Notes: generated from the sequence alone by a model not told the origin. A stretch of 64,000 nt of DNA from IOR16 sp963521065 (GCA_963521065.1 CAUQTI010000016.1:4770-68769); one strand, 5' to 3'. Counted from the stretch's first letter, positions 26,995 through 35,605 are shown. Made by a program: numbers and translations.

Positions 26995-27954
26995 TTATAG
27001 ATTGCATGCAAGCTGATAATTTTCCCGCATGATTTCACAAGATAAATGAAACTTTTGTTTTTCTTCGTCGGTCATGTTAAGCTCTATAATTTCTTCTATT
27101 CCTTTATTTCCGACCACTGCCGGAACGGATGCATACACACCTCTCTGCCCGTATTCTCCATCTAGAAAGACTGAAACGGGAAGTATCCTCTTTTCATCAG
27201 AGAAAATCGCCCTTGTGACTTCTGCCGCCGCGGTTCCGATTCCAAATTCTGTCGAGCCTTTTCCCCCAAGAATGTGCCACCCTGCGGCTCTCCCTTTTTC
27301 CGCAAGTTTCTGTAAATCCAAGTTCCCATACTTTTCAGGCTTTTGCTTAATCAGCTCCAAAATCGGTTTTCCGGCAATCGTTACCGTTGACCATGCAACC
27401 ATTTGGCTTTCTCCATGCTCTCCGAGCGCATACGCATAAATGGATTTTGGATCCACTCCTATTTCCTGAGAAATTGCTCTTCGAAGCCTTGCAGAATCCA
27501 GCACGGTGCTAGTGGACAAGACTTTTTCTCTCGGGTATTCCAGCTTTGTTTGAATATAATGTGCAATGACATCTGCCGGATTGGATATGCTCACTATGAT
27601 TCCATGAAAACCGGACTTTTTTATGTTCTCGACGATATCCTTTACTACTTCTACTGTCTGTCTCAAGGTGTCCATTCTCGTCTGCCCCTTGCTCATATCC
27701 GGAAGCGGCCCCGCCGCCACAATTAATACATCTGCATCGGAAACATCTTCATATGCTCCAGCCGTAACGACTACACGGTGCGGAAGATATACGGCGGAAT
27801 CAGAAATATCAAGTGCTTGCGCTTCTGCCTTTTTCTCATCGACATCAATATATACAATCTCCTCCGCAAGCCCCTGTGCCGCTAACGCATAGCCTGCATG
27901 TGAGCCTACGTGACCGGCCCCTATAATCACTACTTTTCGTGTTTTCAGACCCAT
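26995..27954 (-). CDS. L-2-hydroxyacid dehydrogenase of the LDH/HicDH type
   Basis: 319 residues of the L-LDH/malate dehydrogenase family. The NAD site is GAGHVG (12-17); catalytic residues Asp153, Arg156 and His180 (GEHGESQ) are present, with Arg93 in the mobile loop. The stretches KSGFHGIIVSISNPADVI and MVAWSTVTIAGKPI are closer, from memory, to L-2-hydroxyisocaproate dehydrogenase than to classic L-lactate dehydrogenase, and the loop AAGPLPDMSKGQTR is longer than the LDH one. HicDH enzymes reduce bulky 2-oxo acids including the methionine keto acid. Lying between metI and metQ, it probably handles the keto form of the transported amino acid. Confidence 0.85.
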   Translation of the reverse strand: MGLKTRKVVIIGAGHVGSHAGYALAAQGLAEEIVYIDVDEKKAEAQALDISDSAVYLPHRVVVTAGAYEDVSDADVLIVAAGPLPDMSKGQTRMDTLRQTVEVVKDIVENIKKSGFHGIIVSISNPADVIAHYIQTKLEYPREKVLSTSTVLDSARLRRAISQEIGVDPKSIYAYALGEHGESQMVAWSTVTIAGKPILELIKQKPEKYGNLDLQKLAEKGRAAGWHILGGKGSTEFGIGTAAAEVTRAIFSDEKRILPVSVFLDGEYGQRGVYASVPAVVGNKGIEEIIELNMTDEEKQKFHLSCEIMRENYQLACNL

Positions 27955-27966
27955 AAAATCCCCTCC

Positions 27967-28650
27967 TCATTCGTGTGTGTTTTTCTTTGCGATCAAGTTT
28001 CCTACAATCTGAATTACGCTGACAAGAAGCACCAGCACCAAGACCGTAGCATACGTAGCATCTACCTGTTTTCTCTGGTAGCCGAATCGAATTGCGAAAT
28101 CCCCAAGTCCGCCGGCTCCGATTGCTCCTGCCATCGCAGTCAATCCAATTAAGCTGATTGCCGTGATGGTTGTCGCTCGTACAATTCCCGGAATGCTTTC
28201 TCTCAAATAGACACTGAAAATGATGCGCAGTGGTCCGTTTCCCATGGATTTTGCCGCCTCTAACAAACCGGGATTCAATTCGGCAAGCGCCGATTCAATC
28301 TGCCTTGCGAAAAACGGTACCGTTCCAAAGACGAGCGGTAGAATCGCTCCCTCTACTCCGATTGCCGTACCGGACACCAATCGTGTCAGGGGAATCAAGG
28401 CTGCAAGCAGAATGACAAAGGGTATGGAACGGAAAAAATTAATGGCTTTATCAAGGACCTGAAAGATCAGCTTATTTTGCAGAATTCCACCGTTTTGCGT
28501 CACAGTGAGTAAAACTCCTAAAAGAAGTCCGATGACAAAGGAAATCCAGCCTGAGTGAAGGAGCATCTGCATCGTTTCTGCAATGCTTTTATAAAAGACC
28601 GGAAGCTTAGTCATTACATTTGGAAAGTATGTGCTAAGAAGCTCTTGCAT
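27967..28650 (-). CDS. metI: MetI methionine ABC transporter permease
   Basis: 227 residues with five or so membrane segments and the EAA-type loop ELNPGLLEAAKSMGNGP. NFFRSIPFVILLAALIP and GVEGAILPLVFGTVPFFAR are typical MetI stretches. It forms the membrane channel driven by MetN and fed by MetQ. It overlaps metN by 17 bases, so translation is coupled. Confidence 0.93.
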   Translation of the reverse strand: MQELLSTYFPNVMTKLPVFYKSIAETMQMLLHSGWISFVIGLLLGVLLTVTQNGGILQNKLIFQVLDKAINFFRSIPFVILLAALIPLTRLVSGTAIGVEGAILPLVFGTVPFFARQIESALAELNPGLLEAAKSMGNGPLRIIFSVYLRESIPGIVRATTITAISLIGLTAMAGAIGAGGLGDFAIRFGYQRKQVDATYATVLVLVLLVSVIQIVGNLIAKKNTHE

Positions 28651-29677
28651 CTAAAATCACCTCCACTCCTACGTTTTTCTCTTTTAAATAGTCAATTGCC
28701 GCATCAATGTCTTCTTTGTTTCCTTTTACTATAGAAACTAAGCCTCCGATTGGAGTATCTCCAATCAACTCTACATTTCCGAAAATAATGTTCACATCAA
28801 GCTGAAACTGTCTTGAAATCTGCGACACCAGTGCTTCCGAGGTATTTCTCTCTAAATATTTGAATTTCAATACGCATTCATCCTTACCCAGCTTTTTAAT
28901 AAAGGCATTATTTTCGGTCAGCTCTTCGATTTTTGTTAAGTTGGAAGTGCTTGCCACAAATTCCTTTGTAATCGATTTTTCCGGATTAGAGAAAATCTGA
29001 AACACATCTCCCTCTTCTACAGTCTCACCATTCTCCATCACAACAACTTTATCGCAAATCTCCTTTACAACCTCCATCTCGTGTGTAATGACAACAATAG
29101 TGATGCCCAAACTCTCATTCAACTCTTTTAAAAGCTTCAAAATTGACTTTGTCGTTTGCGGGTCCAGCGCACTCGTTGATTCATCACTTAAAAGAATCTC
29201 CGGATCATTCGCAAGTGCTCTTGCAATGGCAACCCTTTGCTTCTGTCCTCCGGAAAGCTCCGAAGGATACATTGAGGATTTATCCTCTAGGCCAACAAGC
29301 TTGAGAAGAGAATCTACTTTTCTGTTTATCTCCGCTTTTGTCAATCCTTGATACTTTAACGGATATGCAATGTTCTGACGAACTGTTCTGGATGAAAACA
29401 GCTGAAATTGCTGAAAAATCATTCCGATTTTCTTTCGTTCTTTACGCAGCTGTTTTTCTGTCAATGCCGTCAGTTCGTTTTTCCCTAAAAATACCTTCCC
29501 TTCTGTTGGCTTTTCCAGTAAATTGATGCAGCGCACCAAGGTAGATTTTCCGGCTCCTGAAAAACCGATGATTCCACATATCTTTCCTTTTTCTATTTGC
29601 AAATTTACATTTTTAACCGCTTCGACTTTTTTATCACCGATGTAAAACGTTTTACTCACATTCTGAAACGTAATCAT
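28634..29677 (-). CDS. metN: MetN methionine ABC transporter ATPase
   Basis: 347 residues. Walker A GFSGAGKS (38-45), signature LSGGQKQRVAIARALA, Walker B ILLSDESTSALD and the His switch VITHEM are intact. The C-terminal NIL domain (about 265-345, FLERNTSEAL-like region with VSIVKGNKEDIDAAIDYL) is where methionine binds to cause trans-inhibition in characterised MetN. It is the first gene of a six-gene operon and is preceded by a leader with a Met-rich ORF and a terminator. Confidence 0.95.
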   Translation of the reverse strand: MITFQNVSKTFYIGDKKVEAVKNVNLQIEKGKICGIIGFSGAGKSTLVRCINLLEKPTEGKVFLGKNELTALTEKQLRKERKKIGMIFQQFQLFSSRTVRQNIAYPLKYQGLTKAEINRKVDSLLKLVGLEDKSSMYPSELSGGQKQRVAIARALANDPEILLSDESTSALDPQTTKSILKLLKELNESLGITIVVITHEMEVVKEICDKVVVMENGETVEEGDVFQIFSNPEKSITKEFVASTSNLTKIEELTENNAFIKKLGKDECVLKFKYLERNTSEALVSQISRQFQLDVNIIFGNVELIGDTPIGGLVSIVKGNKEDIDAAIDYLKEKNVGVEVILDARAS

Positions 29678-29836
29678 TGGGCCTCCCTCCTTTCCTGTTA
29701 TTTCTTTCTAAACTTCTTTGTATTTGTTTTGTATTTGTAAAAATTTATTCTTCTGCTGTTGTGTTATCGCATTGATCAGCGAGCGTTTCTGTAACCTTCT
29801 CTTTTTTACCTCACAGGAAATTTCTTTAAATTTGAT

Positions 29837-29876
29837 AAAAAAAATAGCAGCTGCACATTTTCATGCGCACCTGCTA
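29837..29876 (-). terminator. Attenuator-type terminator upstream of metN
   Basis: Minus strand: TAGCAGGTGCGCAT pairs with ATGTGCAGCTGCTA, followed by eight T residues. It lies between a short Met-rich ORF and metN, about 160 bases before the metN start, so it must be read through for operon expression. Confidence 0.8.
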
Positions 29877-29894
29877 ATAATTCGACTAAAAAAA

Positions 29895-30017
29895 TCAGCT
29901 CTCGGTCATTTTTTGCGCACGAAACACCCCCATACCTACATACATCTGCGTATGGAAAACACAGGTCATCATTTCTTCTTTTATCATCTCTTTTTCTGCA
30001 CTTTTTCCAGTGTACAT
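29895..30017 (-). CDS. Methionine-rich leader ORF, 40 codons
   Basis: AAAGGAGCC lies 6 bases before the ATG at 30017. The 40-residue product begins MYTGKSAEKEMIKEEMMTCV and has Met at positions 1, 11, 16, 17, 25, 29 and 37. It ends at TGA 29895-29897, 19 bases before the start of a strong rho-independent terminator and upstream of metN. The layout matches leader-peptide attenuation, in which methionyl-tRNA shortage stalls a ribosome on Met codons. TGCGCA in the ORF end could pair with TGCGCA in the terminator stem as an alternative fold. That mechanism is an inference. It could instead be a small functional protein. Confidence 0.55.
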   Translation of the reverse strand: MYTGKSAEKEMIKEEMMTCVFHTQMYVGMGVFRAQKMTES

Positions 30018-30065
30018 TTGAATGGCTCCTTTCCGTCTCTGTTTCTCTTCTTGACAATATTAATG

Positions 30066-30130
30066 GTATCACATTTAAAAAAGATGTGTTAATACTTGAA
30101 AGCGATACCCGGCTATAGGTTCTTCCTATA
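30066..30130 (-). promoter_or_regulatory. met operon promoter with LysR-type operator
   Basis: Operator TATAGG-N5-CCTATA at 30114-30130, overlapping the lysR stop codon; 16 bases away toward metN is AAGTATTAACAC (minus strand 30097-30086), then a TGTGATACCAT region that may be an extended -10. The operator would lie roughly 65 bases upstream of the transcription start, the usual recognition site for a LysR activator. Confidence 0.7.
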
Positions 30131-31034
30131 ACACCAGTTCTTTGTATTTTACCAGCTCTTCCAAATACTTTTGTGCTTCTGCACTCAACGGAAGGCGCTT
30201 CTGTTTGATATATCCAATATGCATCACCTCGTCTGAATCCAGCTTTACTGCCTGATAATCACCGCCGTTCAGTTCTTCGCAAATAATGCCCGAGCATAAA
30301 GTGTATCCGTTTAAGCCAACCATCAGGTTCAGCATCGTGGCCCGATCATTTGCCTTAATAATCCGTTTATATTCGTAGGTGCTTAATACCTCTTCTGCAA
30401 AATAAAAAGAATTATTATTTCCCTGCTCAAAGGACAGGCAAGGATATTCCTGCAATTCTTCAATGGAGATTACGCTTTTTTCTGCCAGAGGATGTCCCTT
30501 CCATAGATAGACATAGGTGCTGCAAGAAAACAGCTCCACAAATTCCAAAGAATTTTCATGAAACAGCTTTGTCAGCACTTTTTCATTAAAGTCATCTAAA
30601 TACAAAATTCCAAGGTCACTTCTGAAATTTTTTACGTCGTCGATTACATCATAGGTTTTCGTTTCATGTACCGCAAATTCATACTCATCCATCCCAAACT
30701 GCTTGACCATTTCCACAAATGCCTTCACTGCAAAGGAATAGTGCTGTGTGGAGACACTAAAATATTTTTTTCTGACTTTCTTTTCAATATATTGCTCTTC
30801 AATTAATTTATATTGCTCAACAACTTGTCTTGCATATCCCAGAAATTCACTGCCCTCTGGCGTGATGGTAATGCCGCGGTTCGTACGCATGAAAATCTCG
30901 ATCCCGATTTCATCCTCCAGCTCTTTGATCGTGCCTGACAAACTGGGCTGTGAAATGAACAGCGACTTTGCCGCAAGGTTAATCGAACCCTTATCTGCAA
31001 TGGCTATGGCATACTTCATTTGCTGCAATGTCAT
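30126..31034 (-). CDS. LysR-family regulator
   Basis: 302 residues from the ATG at 31034, chosen for the AAGGAAGGG upstream. The N-terminal winged HTH is clear (MTLQQMKYAIAIADKGSINL, SLFISQPSLSGTIKELEDEIG, MRTNRGITITPEG). The C-terminal substrate-binding domain spans about 90-300. LysR proteins usually activate genes in response to a pathway metabolite. It lies directly upstream of the met operon on the same strand, and its own stop codon falls inside the operator. The regulon probably also includes metY. The ligand, perhaps homocysteine or O-acetyl-serine/homoserine as in related regulators, is not known. Confidence 0.93.
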   Translation of the reverse strand: MTLQQMKYAIAIADKGSINLAAKSLFISQPSLSGTIKELEDEIGIEIFMRTNRGITITPEGSEFLGYARQVVEQYKLIEEQYIEKKVRKKYFSVSTQHYSFAVKAFVEMVKQFGMDEYEFAVHETKTYDVIDDVKNFRSDLGILYLDDFNEKVLTKLFHENSLEFVELFSCSTYVYLWKGHPLAEKSVISIEELQEYPCLSFEQGNNNSFYFAEEVLSTYEYKRIIKANDRATMLNLMVGLNGYTLCSGIICEELNGGDYQAVKLDSDEVMHIGYIKQKRLPLSAEAQKYLEELVKYKELVL

Positions 31035-31194
31035 TTTAATCCCTTCCTTCTTTCTCTTCACAAACAGTTTCCTTGTTGGTATTCTCTATTTTTCTTATTT
31101 TTATCCCGTTTCATTATATATTAAATAGATATGATTTATACGATATTACTCTGTTCCTCCCTTGTTTGTCAAGGCTTTCAGGGAAAAGCTCGTA

Positions 31195-31524
31195 TCAATA
31201 AGCCTCATTTACGACACTTCGATACAATCGAAGAGATTTTACCAGTCCGCTCACAATGGCAAGAACAGAAAGGAGGAGCAGCACCGAACAAATCTGATTT
31301 CCTGCGGTATGTAACAATTCAATGATCCACGGCTTAAGCTGTAACATCAGATTCCAAAAGAAATGAACTGTTATCGTCAAATAAAGGCAGCAATGCTTTG
31401 TCATCAACACTGCAAAGACTAGGCCTGCAGCAATCGTCAGCACATTTACCAATGCCAACTTCACTAACTTTATTTCTCCATACCTATACTCTAATGCATT
31501 TTCTTTCATCCTGGAAATTTCCAT
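31195..31524 (-). CDS. Hypothetical membrane protein, 109 aa
   Basis: Start at the ATG 31524 with GAAGGAGTTAC upstream. Two or three hydrophobic segments are visible (about 23-42 LALVNVLTIAAGLVFAVL, 45-65, 80-98 ICSVLLLLSVLAIVSGLV). Basic ends suggest an inside N-terminus. No family recognised. It stands alone between the lysR gene and a small peptide ORF. Confidence 0.6.
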   Translation of the reverse strand: MEISRMKENALEYRYGEIKLVKLALVNVLTIAAGLVFAVLMTKHCCLYLTITVHFFWNLMLQLKPWIIELLHTAGNQICSVLLLLSVLAIVSGLVKSLRLYRSVVNEAY

Positions 31525-31630
31525 TTCTGTAACTCCTTCTAATTTTTGATTCAAACAATAAAAGTCTCACTCTTTCCTTGTCCGTCATTATACCATATTC
31601 TTGTTCTTCTATTTTATCTCAAGCAAGGTG

Positions 31631-31708
31631 TTATTTTATGCTTTCGTGTATTATATCAGCCGTTTCTTGAAAAATTCTTTCTTTTTTCTTACATAAGTTC
31701 TGTTGCAT
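31631..31708 (-). CDS. Possible 25-aa peptide with perfect ribosome site
   Basis: AAGGAGGTG lies six bases before an ATG at 31708, starting MQQNLCKKKERIFQETADII and ending at TAA 31631-31633. The ribosome site is as strong as any in the window. It lies just beyond the mscL terminator with no room for its own promoter, so it would need readthrough. The function is unknown and it may be a chance ORF. No other gene is seen in 31525-31823. Confidence 0.35.
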   Translation of the reverse strand: MQQNLCKKKERIFQETADIIHESIK

Positions 31709-31740
31709 TGTCTGCACCTCCTTAGAAGTGGGCTACAATC

Positions 31741-31774
31741 AAAAAATGACACTGATTCTCTTCTCAGTGCCATT
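31741..31774 (-). terminator. Terminator of mscL
   Basis: Minus strand: ATGGCACTGA pairs with TCAGTGTCAT and is followed by six T residues, 50 bases after the mscL stop. Confidence 0.85.
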
Positions 31775-31823
31775 CTCGGTTTTTCATATATACTTGTTCG
31801 ACAGGCCGCTCACCGGCGTGAAG

Positions 31824-32240
31824 TTAATCCTCTTTACTCAGCAAATCGCGAATCTCTCGAAGAAGAAGCACTTCCTCAGAAGGTCCTGCTGCTTTTGGCT
31901 CTTCCTCTAGCTCTTTTTTATGGAATCGGTTAATCCCCTTTACAACCGTAAAAATGACAATCGCAATTAAGAGAAAGTTCACTACGCTTTGAAGAAAATT
32001 CCCGTAATAAATCGCGGCTTCTGCTGTATCGGCAGCACCTGGCGTGATTACATACTTCAAGCCGGAGAAGTTGATTCCTCCGATGATAAGCCCAATAATC
32101 GGCATTACAATATCATTCACTAAAGAGGTGACAATCGCAGTAAACGCGCCGCCGATAATTACACCGACCGCTAAATCAATTACGCTGCCCCTTGAAATAA
32201 ATTCTTTGAATTCTGCTATAAATCCTTTCGATTTTCTCAT
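31824..32240 (-). CDS. mscL: Large-conductance mechanosensitive channel MscL
   Basis: 138 residues from the ATG at 32240 behind GGAGGATAAA. The family signature is complete: KGFIAEFKEFISRGSVIDLAVGVIIGGAFTAIVTSLV in TM1, NDIVMPIIGLIIGG, then TM2 NFLLIAIVIFTVVKGINR and the C-terminal amphipathic helix LLREIRDLLS. It is a pentameric inner-membrane pore that opens on osmotic downshock. Monocistronic, with a terminator. Confidence 0.97.
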   Translation of the reverse strand: MRKSKGFIAEFKEFISRGSVIDLAVGVIIGGAFTAIVTSLVNDIVMPIIGLIIGGINFSGLKYVITPGAADTAEAAIYYGNFLQSVVNFLLIAIVIFTVVKGINRFHKKELEEEPKAAGPSEEVLLLREIRDLLSKED

Positions 32241-32364
32241 TTTATCCTCCAACTACTTCCTTCGCATAAGGCTCCTTTTTTACCACTCTGCGCTTTTTCC
32301 CTTTCCCAAACAGAAAAATAAACACTTCTTAATGAAATAAAAAAAGGGTTGAAGCATGCGAATC

Positions 32365-32425
32365 TTGCCCCTAAAGTTAGACCAGAAATCTAACGATTGG
32401 GAGGTCATTCAGCAAGCAGGTCAGC
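32365..32425. mobile_element. Possible IS3-family terminal remnant
   Basis: GCCCCTAAAGTTAGACCAGA followed by AATCTAACGATTGGGAGG resembles the terminal hairpin of IS150-like elements, where an AGTTAGA arm faces TCTAAC. No transposase coding sequence accompanies it. The rest of the 275 bases between ferritin and mscL is empty of genes. Confidence 0.35.
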
Positions 32426-32515
32426 CCTTTTCAATATGATTCTTTTTTAGTAAAACAACAAAGCGCATGCAGAAAAATGCTGCATCTATTTGCAGTTTGC
32501 TATTCCATAAATCTT

Positions 32516-33025
32516 TTATAGCGTCAGAGACGGTGCAACATACGTTCTTGCTCCAAGCTCCTGATCCAGCATATACAGTGCCTTTGCATCGCTTCCAAAC
32601 AGCTCCATCTTTCGAATCAGTTCAACTGCATTTGTCTCTTCTTCGCCTTGTTCCTTAACAAACCAATCCAAAAATTGAAGCGTCCGATAATCCTTCTCTT
32701 CCGAAGCAACATCGTAGATTCTGTGGATAGACTCTGTCACATATTTTTCATGAGCAAAGCCGGCCTCAAGTACATCGAGCGGTTTCTCCCAAACGCTTTC
32801 CGGTTTAGAAATCGCCTCATAAACAACCTTTGCATCGTTATTTTGCAGATACTGCGTTATCAGCATTGCATGGTCACGTTCTTCCTGTGCCTGCACCTGA
32901 TACCAGTTCGCAAAGCCGTCCAGACCATGCTCTACAAAATAATTTGCATAACTTAAATACAAATACGCGGAATAAAATTCCTTATTTACTTGTTCATTCA
33001 ACATTTGTGAAATGATTTCTTTCAA
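32516..33025 (-). CDS. ftnA: Ferritin (non-heme)
   Basis: 169 residues of the FtnA type. Ferroxidase ligands appear as Glu17 (NKEFYSAYLY), Glu49/50 and His53 in QEERDHAML, Glu94-like in HEKYVTESI and the KEQGEEE helix. The protein forms a 24-mer cytosolic cage that oxidises and stores iron. No DNA-binding Dps-like tail. Monocistronic; no clear Fur box was seen in the 100 bases upstream. Confidence 0.95.
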   Translation of the reverse strand: MKEIISQMLNEQVNKEFYSAYLYLSYANYFVEHGLDGFANWYQVQAQEERDHAMLITQYLQNNDAKVVYEAISKPESVWEKPLDVLEAGFAHEKYVTESIHRIYDVASEEKDYRTLQFLDWFVKEQGEEETNAVELIRKMELFGSDAKALYMLDQELGARTYVAPSLTL

Positions 33026-33130
33026 TGTAATACACTCCTTTATTTTCTTTTTCTTTAGAAAATACCACCAAAACCTCTTGATTAAACAGTATCATAAAAA
33101 AAGAAGCGGTGCAAGAATATTATCACATAG

Positions 33131-33166
33131 AAAAAGCCTGCCGAATCTTTCTTTTTTCGGCAGGCT
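33131..33166 (-). terminator. Terminator of the flotillin operon
   Basis: AGCCTGCCGA pairs with TCGGCAGGCT, followed on the minus strand by T residues. It lies 80 bases after the flotillin stop and upstream of ferritin. Confidence 0.85.
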
Positions 33167-33248
33167 AAATACTTATTATCTATCGCCCTTTTTAAGGCCT
33201 TTCTATACCCCATTTGAGTTTGATGGACCAATTTACAAGCCTACGACT

Positions 33249-34790
33249 TTATTTTTCCTTCCCCTGGCCAAGCTTTTTCATCTTGGTTCTGCCATTCTCA
33301 GCGTTCGCTCTTTCAACTACAGCTTCTTCAGTACCAGTTTCTTCTGCGACCGCTTCTGTGTGAATAAATTCTCCTTTTTCATTCGCATAGTCTGCCGCTT
33401 CCATAACGTCTTCTGCTTTCTTCGTCCCATCAAGTTCTTTTCCGAGGATTTCCGGAAGCTCCATTCCTGCCTGATGAAATAATTCATTCATCGGCGGAAC
33501 TGATTTCATCAAACCGGATAAAAAGTTTGCTGTGGAAGTTTTCCCCTGATCACTTCCACCGTTGCTGTCCCAAACTGTGATTTTATCAATTTTGATGTTC
33601 TTGATCGCTTCGACCTGAATCTTTGTAAGCTCTTCTAATTTGTCGGCAATGATAAGCTTCACTGCTGCATCTGCGTCGCTTCCGGCAGCTTCTACCAACA
33701 ACTTCATACCTTCGGCCTGTTTTGCGAGAATCTCTCTGGAACCACGAGCCTGTGCATCCAGCTTTGCAAAGATAGCATCTGCTTCACCGCGTGCGCGACG
33801 TCTTATAACCTCTGCTTCTGCCTCTGCCTCAATCTCTGCCTGTTCTTTTGCAATCTGCGCCGCTACGATAACGTCCGCTACCTGCGTTGCCTTTTCAAGT
33901 TCTGCACGCGTATGTTCCGCTTCCTGCTGTGCAATGTAAGCTTCCTGTTTTGCTTTTGCCGCTTGTACGGCTTCGGCAGCAGTTGCAAGTCTTAATGCTT
34001 CTGCTTCTTTTTCTCTTCTTCTGGCTTCTGACTGTGAGATTTCAACCTTCGCTGTATTTTCACCATCGACAGCGGATGCATTTGCCGCTGCAACGCTGAC
34101 ACGCTGATCTCTGTGCGCGTTCGCCTGACCGATTTCACCGTCTCTGTTCTTTTCTGCAACGCTCTTTTTCGCATCGTTAATTGCCTTTGCTGCTGCTTCT
34201 TTTCCAAGCGCGTCTATGTACCCTGACTCATCGTTGATATCCGTTACATTGACGTTAATCAAACGCAAACCGATTTTCTTCAGTTCAATTTCAACATTGT
34301 TGGATACAGCGAGAAGAAACTTATCTCTGTCCGTATTGATTTCTTCAATGTCCATCGTTGCAATGATTAATCGAAGCTGTCCTAAGATAATGTCCTTTGC
34401 CAGTTCTTGAATTTCTTTCAGTTCCAGCCCTAAAAGACGTTCTGCCGCATTCTGCATGACACCCGGTTCAGTAGAGATACCAATCGTAAATCTTGACGGT
34501 ACGTCAATACGGATATTCTGCTTGGAAAGAGCCTGTTTTAAATCAACGCTGATAGAAATCGGTGTTAAATCTAAATATTGATAAGACTGTATCACCGGTA
34601 TGATAAATGAAGCGCCTCCGTGAATGCACTTTGCACTTCTTGCCTGCCCGTCTTTATCTGCTCCTACCTTACCATAAATAACCATTACTTTGTCAGAAGG
34701 GCACTTTCTGTACCTTGACAAGATAACGATAATCGTTGCAAGTAAAACAACTGCAATGATGCATACCGCAACTAAAACTTGAATTCCCAT
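33249..34790 (-). CDS. floT: Flotillin-like SPFH protein
   Basis: 513 residues. An N-terminal membrane segment (about 3-24, VLVAVCIIAVVLLATIIVIL) is followed by the SPFH/PHB domain (SFIIPVIQSYQYLDLTPISI, ERLLGLELKEIQELAKDIILGQLR) and a long alanine/glutamate-rich coiled coil (about 205-365, ISQSEARRREKEAEALRLA). Bacterial flotillins scaffold membrane microdomains and influence envelope protein activity. It follows an NfeD-like gene by 16 bases, the usual yuaF-floT pairing. Confidence 0.93.
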   Translation of the reverse strand: MGIQVLVAVCIIAVVLLATIIVILSRYRKCPSDKVMVIYGKVGADKDGQARSAKCIHGGASFIIPVIQSYQYLDLTPISISVDLKQALSKQNIRIDVPSRFTIGISTEPGVMQNAAERLLGLELKEIQELAKDIILGQLRLIIATMDIEEINTDRDKFLLAVSNNVEIELKKIGLRLINVNVTDINDESGYIDALGKEAAAKAINDAKKSVAEKNRDGEIGQANAHRDQRVSVAAANASAVDGENTAKVEISQSEARRREKEAEALRLATAAEAVQAAKAKQEAYIAQQEAEHTRAELEKATQVADVIVAAQIAKEQAEIEAEAEAEVIRRRARGEADAIFAKLDAQARGSREILAKQAEGMKLLVEAAGSDADAAVKLIIADKLEELTKIQVEAIKNIKIDKITVWDSNGGSDQGKTSTANFLSGLMKSVPPMNELFHQAGMELPEILGKELDGTKKAEDVMEAADYANEKGEFIHTEAVAEETGTEEAVVERANAENGRTKMKKLGQGKEK

Positions 34791-34806
34791 AAAACTTCCT
34801 CCCTTT

Positions 34807-35466
34807 TTATTGATCTATTTCTACAACAAGGACACCGTTTCTTACATCAGTAATCCTTACCATAACCCCAGTCGGTATCCGCTCCGTTCCAAAGGTAGCA
34901 GCATCACACTCCGCATATCTCCCCTGCAAATAAAGGTTTACCTTTCCTTCTCCTTCTCCATTTGCCGGGATTGGTATGTACACCTTCCCCGTTTCCCCGA
35001 TGGCATTTCTCAGGTTTAAGGTTCCATTTTCTGTAAGCTTACTCGAAATATGAATCAATCTCGCTACAGCAAACATGGAAACAAATCCCAAACCCATCCC
35101 GACCGCAATACTGATGCCCGTCGGAGTGCCTGCGCTAATTGCCGCAATTGAGGTCCAGCCCATCACCGTCAGAAAGGTTACAATCCCTTGCAATGTAAAC
35201 ATGCTCATAATGGAAAAATCTGCAGGATTTCCCCCATCTCCAAAGAAATCCCCTCCGCTTAGGTCAGATGCGTCTGAAAGGTCAGCCAAATCCGATCCTC
35301 CATCAAAATCAATCCCGGAGGTATCGCTAAAGTCAACACCCGCGCCGCCTTCAAATCCCCCTGCCAGCGAAAGGATGGTCTGGATGACCAAAATTAAAGT
35401 AGCCGGCAATGCAATGCAGTACAGAATCTTCAGCACTTCATCTAGCCCGTTCCACCATTCAACCAT
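34807..35466 (-). CDS. NfeD-like membrane protein (YuaF type)
   Basis: 219 residues with hydrophobic segments at about 14-34, 88-107 and 110-130 and a C-terminal OB-fold domain (about 150-218, NAIGETGKVYIPIP to GVLVVEIDQ) typical of NfeD. Between the first two membrane segments is an unusual Asp/Gly/Ser-rich loop (about 36-80). NfeD proteins accompany flotillins and help organise membrane domains. First gene of the operon; a palindromic operator lies about 140 bases upstream. Confidence 0.85.
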   Translation of the reverse strand: MVEWWNGLDEVLKILYCIALPATLILVIQTILSLAGGFEGGAGVDFSDTSGIDFDGGSDLADLSDASDLSGGDFFGDGGNPADFSIMSMFTLQGIVTFLTVMGWTSIAAISAGTPTGISIAVGMGLGFVSMFAVARLIHISSKLTENGTLNLRNAIGETGKVYIPIPANGEGEGKVNLYLQGRYAECDAATFGTERIPTGVMVRITDVRNGVLVVEIDQ

Positions 35467-35605
35467 TCTCTATCCTCCTTATTTCCTTCCCTGATTCTTA
35501 TTCTTAATACTATCGTAAAAATACCTTGTTGAGAAGTCCTTCAATTTATGAATAAAATTATTACTACAAACGAAAGAGCTTTGAAAGAAAATCCTGACGC
35601 CAAAA

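Noticed and set aside
29678..29836. SAM-type riboswitch upstream of metN
   Set aside because: Conserved aptamer sequences are absent; only the Met-rich ORF and one terminator hairpin are seen.
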